From Marinobacter sp. SS21 (lineage in GTDB: Bacteria > Pseudomonadota > Gammaproteobacteria > Pseudomonadales > Oleiphilaceae), in NCBI RefSeq assembly GCF_028369065.1, contig NZ_JAQNDA010000008.1, positions 124,001-188,000 of the forward strand: DNA of 64,000 bases, given 5' to 3'. Shown here piece after piece: positions 62,498 to 64,000 of this stretch. Every line of letters starts with the position of its first letter. Position 1 is the stretch's first letter. Both the position numbers and the translations under genes were made by a program. Under the pieces are notes generated by a model. It saw only the letters and a program-made list of their open reading frames with translations. It was not told the origin of the DNA and did no database searches.

Positions 62498-64000
62498 ATG
62501 AATTCTGTTGCTTCCGTTACTCCTGGCGGGGAAACGCCCGCGATGAACCCAGCTACCGGCGCTCAGTTAGGTGCGGTCACGAATACCCCGCTGGAGCTGA
62601 TTCCAGCGATCTTCGAGCAGGCTCGAGAAGCGCAGCGTGTATGGGCGGACAAATCGTTCTCCGAGCGCCGGCGGCACATTCTGAAAATGCGCGACTATAT
62701 TCGTGATAACGCCGATGAGTTGGCCAAGATTGTCAGTGAAGGCAACGGTAAGACCCGCCTGGATGCGCTTGCCACCGAGGTTCTGCCATGCCTGATGGCG
62801 TGCAGCTGGTATGGAAAGAATGCCGAAAAGGTTCTGCGACCCGAGCGTCGGGAGCCCTCGAGCCTGCTGTGGGTCGGTAAGCGCTCTGAAATCCGATACG
62901 AGCCGCTTGGGGTAGTCGGTATCATCAGCCCCTGGAACTACCCGCTGTCGATTCCGTTTGGTGAGATTGTGATGGGCCTGATGGCGGGCAACGCCGTCCT
63001 CCTCAAAGTCGCCGCGGCAACCCCTTTGGTGGGCCAGGCCATTGAGCAGATTGTCGCTGCCGGCGAGCTGCCAGAAGGTCTGTTCAGCCACATCGTTGGC
63101 TCCGGCGGCAAGGTGTCCAGCGCCATGTTCGAAAATGGCATCGACAAGCTGTTCTTCACCGGCTCCGTGCCAGCGGGCAAGCAGTTGATGGCGCAAGCGG
63201 CCGAATCGCTGACCCCGGTATCACTGGAGTTGGGGGGCAAAGACCCGATGATCGTGCTCGAAGACGCCGACCTGGAACGGGCCGCCAACGGGGCTGCCTG
63301 GGCCGGCTACCAGAATGCTGGCCAGTCCTGTGGCGGTGTTGAGCGCATCTACGTGCACGAATCCGTCTACCGGAAGTTTGTCGACCTGCTGGCGGAAAAA
63401 ACCCGCCAACTGCGTCACGGTGTGCCCTGCGACCAAATGGCCGTGGACATTGGTTCCATGACCACGGCCAAGCAACGCCAGACGGTGGCCCAGCACCTGG
63501 CGGATGCGCTGGCCAACGGCGCTAAGGTAGTGGCGGAATCCCAGGGGGTAGGTGACCAGGACGGTGAATTCCATCCCGCGACGCTGGTTACCGATGTGCA
63601 TCACGACATGCTGTTGATGCGGGAGGAAACCTTCGGCCCCATCATTCCTGTGATGCCGTTCAAAACCGAAGATGAGGCCGTTGCCCTGGCCAATGATTGC
63701 ACCATGGCGCTCACCGCATCCATCTGGACTCGCAACACCAAGCGGGGCAAGCGTCTGGCGAATCGGGTCAAGGGTGGCGTGGTTGCCATCAACGACCATC
63801 TCTATACCCACGGCATGTCCGATCTGCCTTGGGGCGGACCGGGCGAATCCGGCATCGGCCGCACCCACGGGCCGGAAGGCCTGCTGGAAATGACCAAGGC
63901 CAAAGCCGTGAACTGGGACTGGTTGCGAGCCAAGCGCAACCTTTGGTGGTACCCACAGGACCAGGAAAGCTACCAGGCGATTCGTAACGCCATGCGCATG
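62498..64000 (+). CDS. aldehyde dehydrogenase (3' end beyond the window)
   Basis: NAD(P)-dependent aldehyde dehydrogenase, 501 codons seen and cut by the window edge. Catalytic residues are Cys278 (NAGQSCGGVERIYV), Glu244 (VSLELGGKDP), Asn147 (ISPWNYPLSIP) and Lys170 (AGNAVLLKVA). ETFGPIIPVMPF and the DLPWGGPGESGIGRTHGPEGLLEMT loop are normal. The Lys is followed by Val-Ala rather than the usual Pro-Ser. The substrate is unknown; together with the monooxygenase and GMC oxidase it could oxidise alkane- or sterol-derived aldehydes. Confidence 0.93.
   Translation, partial: MNSVASVTPGGETPAMNPATGAQLGAVTNTPLELIPAIFEQAREAQRVWADKSFSERRRHILKMRDYIRDNADELAKIVSEGNGKTRLDALATEVLPCLMACSWYGKNAEKVLRPERREPSSLLWVGKRSEIRYEPLGVVGIISPWNYPLSIPFGEIVMGLMAGNAVLLKVAAATPLVGQAIEQIVAAGELPEGLFSHIVGSGGKVSSAMFENGIDKLFFTGSVPAGKQLMAQAAESLTPVSLELGGKDPMIVLEDADLERAANGAAWAGYQNAGQSCGGVERIYVHESVYRKFVDLLAEKTRQLRHGVPCDQMAVDIGSMTTAKQRQTVAQHLADALANGAKVVAESQGVGDQDGEFHPATLVTDVHHDMLLMREETFGPIIPVMPFKTEDEAVALANDCTMALTASIWTRNTKRGKRLANRVKGGVVAINDHLYTHGMSDLPWGGPGESGIGRTHGPEGLLEMTKAKAVNWDWLRAKRNLWWYPQDQESYQAIRNAMRM

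Noticed and set aside
1-64000. CRISPR array
   Set aside because: No regularly spaced repeats of 24-40 nt; the only tandem repeats are the 6-bp units in the hybrid kinase gene and the G17 tract.

Overview
The window looks like a chromosomal segment of a marine gammaproteobacterium. It is GC-rich, with recC-recB-recD in the pseudomonad-type order and a type II secretion operon, and the mix of genes (Baeyer-Villiger monooxygenase, ChoD-like oxidase, BenE, two diguanylate cyclases, a PEP-CTERM protein) suggests a Marinobacter-like genus. That placement is an inference from gene content; no 16S or marker search was possible.

Positions 1-4241 are an accessory region. It holds a tRNA-Cys, a decayed Wadjet/MksBEFG-type locus (a JetA-like N-terminus fused in frame to the C-terminal end of a JetC-like SMC ATPase, followed by an apparently intact JetD-like Toprim protein), a Phd/VapC-type toxin-antitoxin pair, two diverged tyrosine-recombinase tails, and a tiny PEP-CTERM protein behind a strong sigma-54 promoter match. 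Positions 4244-9022 are a minus-strand operon of an alkyl-DHAP-synthase-like flavoprotein, a GlpD-like dehydrogenase and an FGGY kinase. Positions 9154-18838 are recCBD.

Positions 18830-28152 carry a LapG-like protease and gspC on the minus strand, divergent from gspEFGHIJKLM; gspD is not here. After a GNAT acetyltransferase and glutathione reductase, 30348-35416 encode a TonB-dependent receptor, a periplasmic binding protein and a hybrid histidine kinase in one minus-strand operon. Then come a degenerate J-like membrane protein, a GntR/bile-acid-symporter-type pair and a Baeyer-Villiger-type monooxygenase. A 17-base G tract separates the monooxygenase from the first diguanylate cyclase.

Positions 41795-44514 are a benE / tautomerase / GST set divergent from an HxlR regulator with an 18-bp palindrome between them. 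They are followed by a PCMT-erythromycin-esterase fusion, a FabH-like synthase, an ArsM-like methyltransferase and a Kef-type antiporter. Positions 50808-54812 hold two pirins, a YcaC-like hydrolase and a LysR regulator; the gaps upstream of pirin B and of lysR carry the same palindromic motif. Positions 54992-60142 hold an AraC regulator, a lipoprotein esterase and a ChoD-like GMC oxidoreductase, followed by the tail of a dead quinone oxidoreductase gene, a second paralogous diguanylate cyclase and an aldehyde dehydrogenase cut by the window end.

The most unusual item is the shrunken Wadjet-type locus at 267-2466. Other points worth a look are the sigma-54/PEP-CTERM unit, the repeat-encoded Ser-Gln linker in the hybrid kinase, the G17 tract, and the paired palindromes in the pirin/LysR region.
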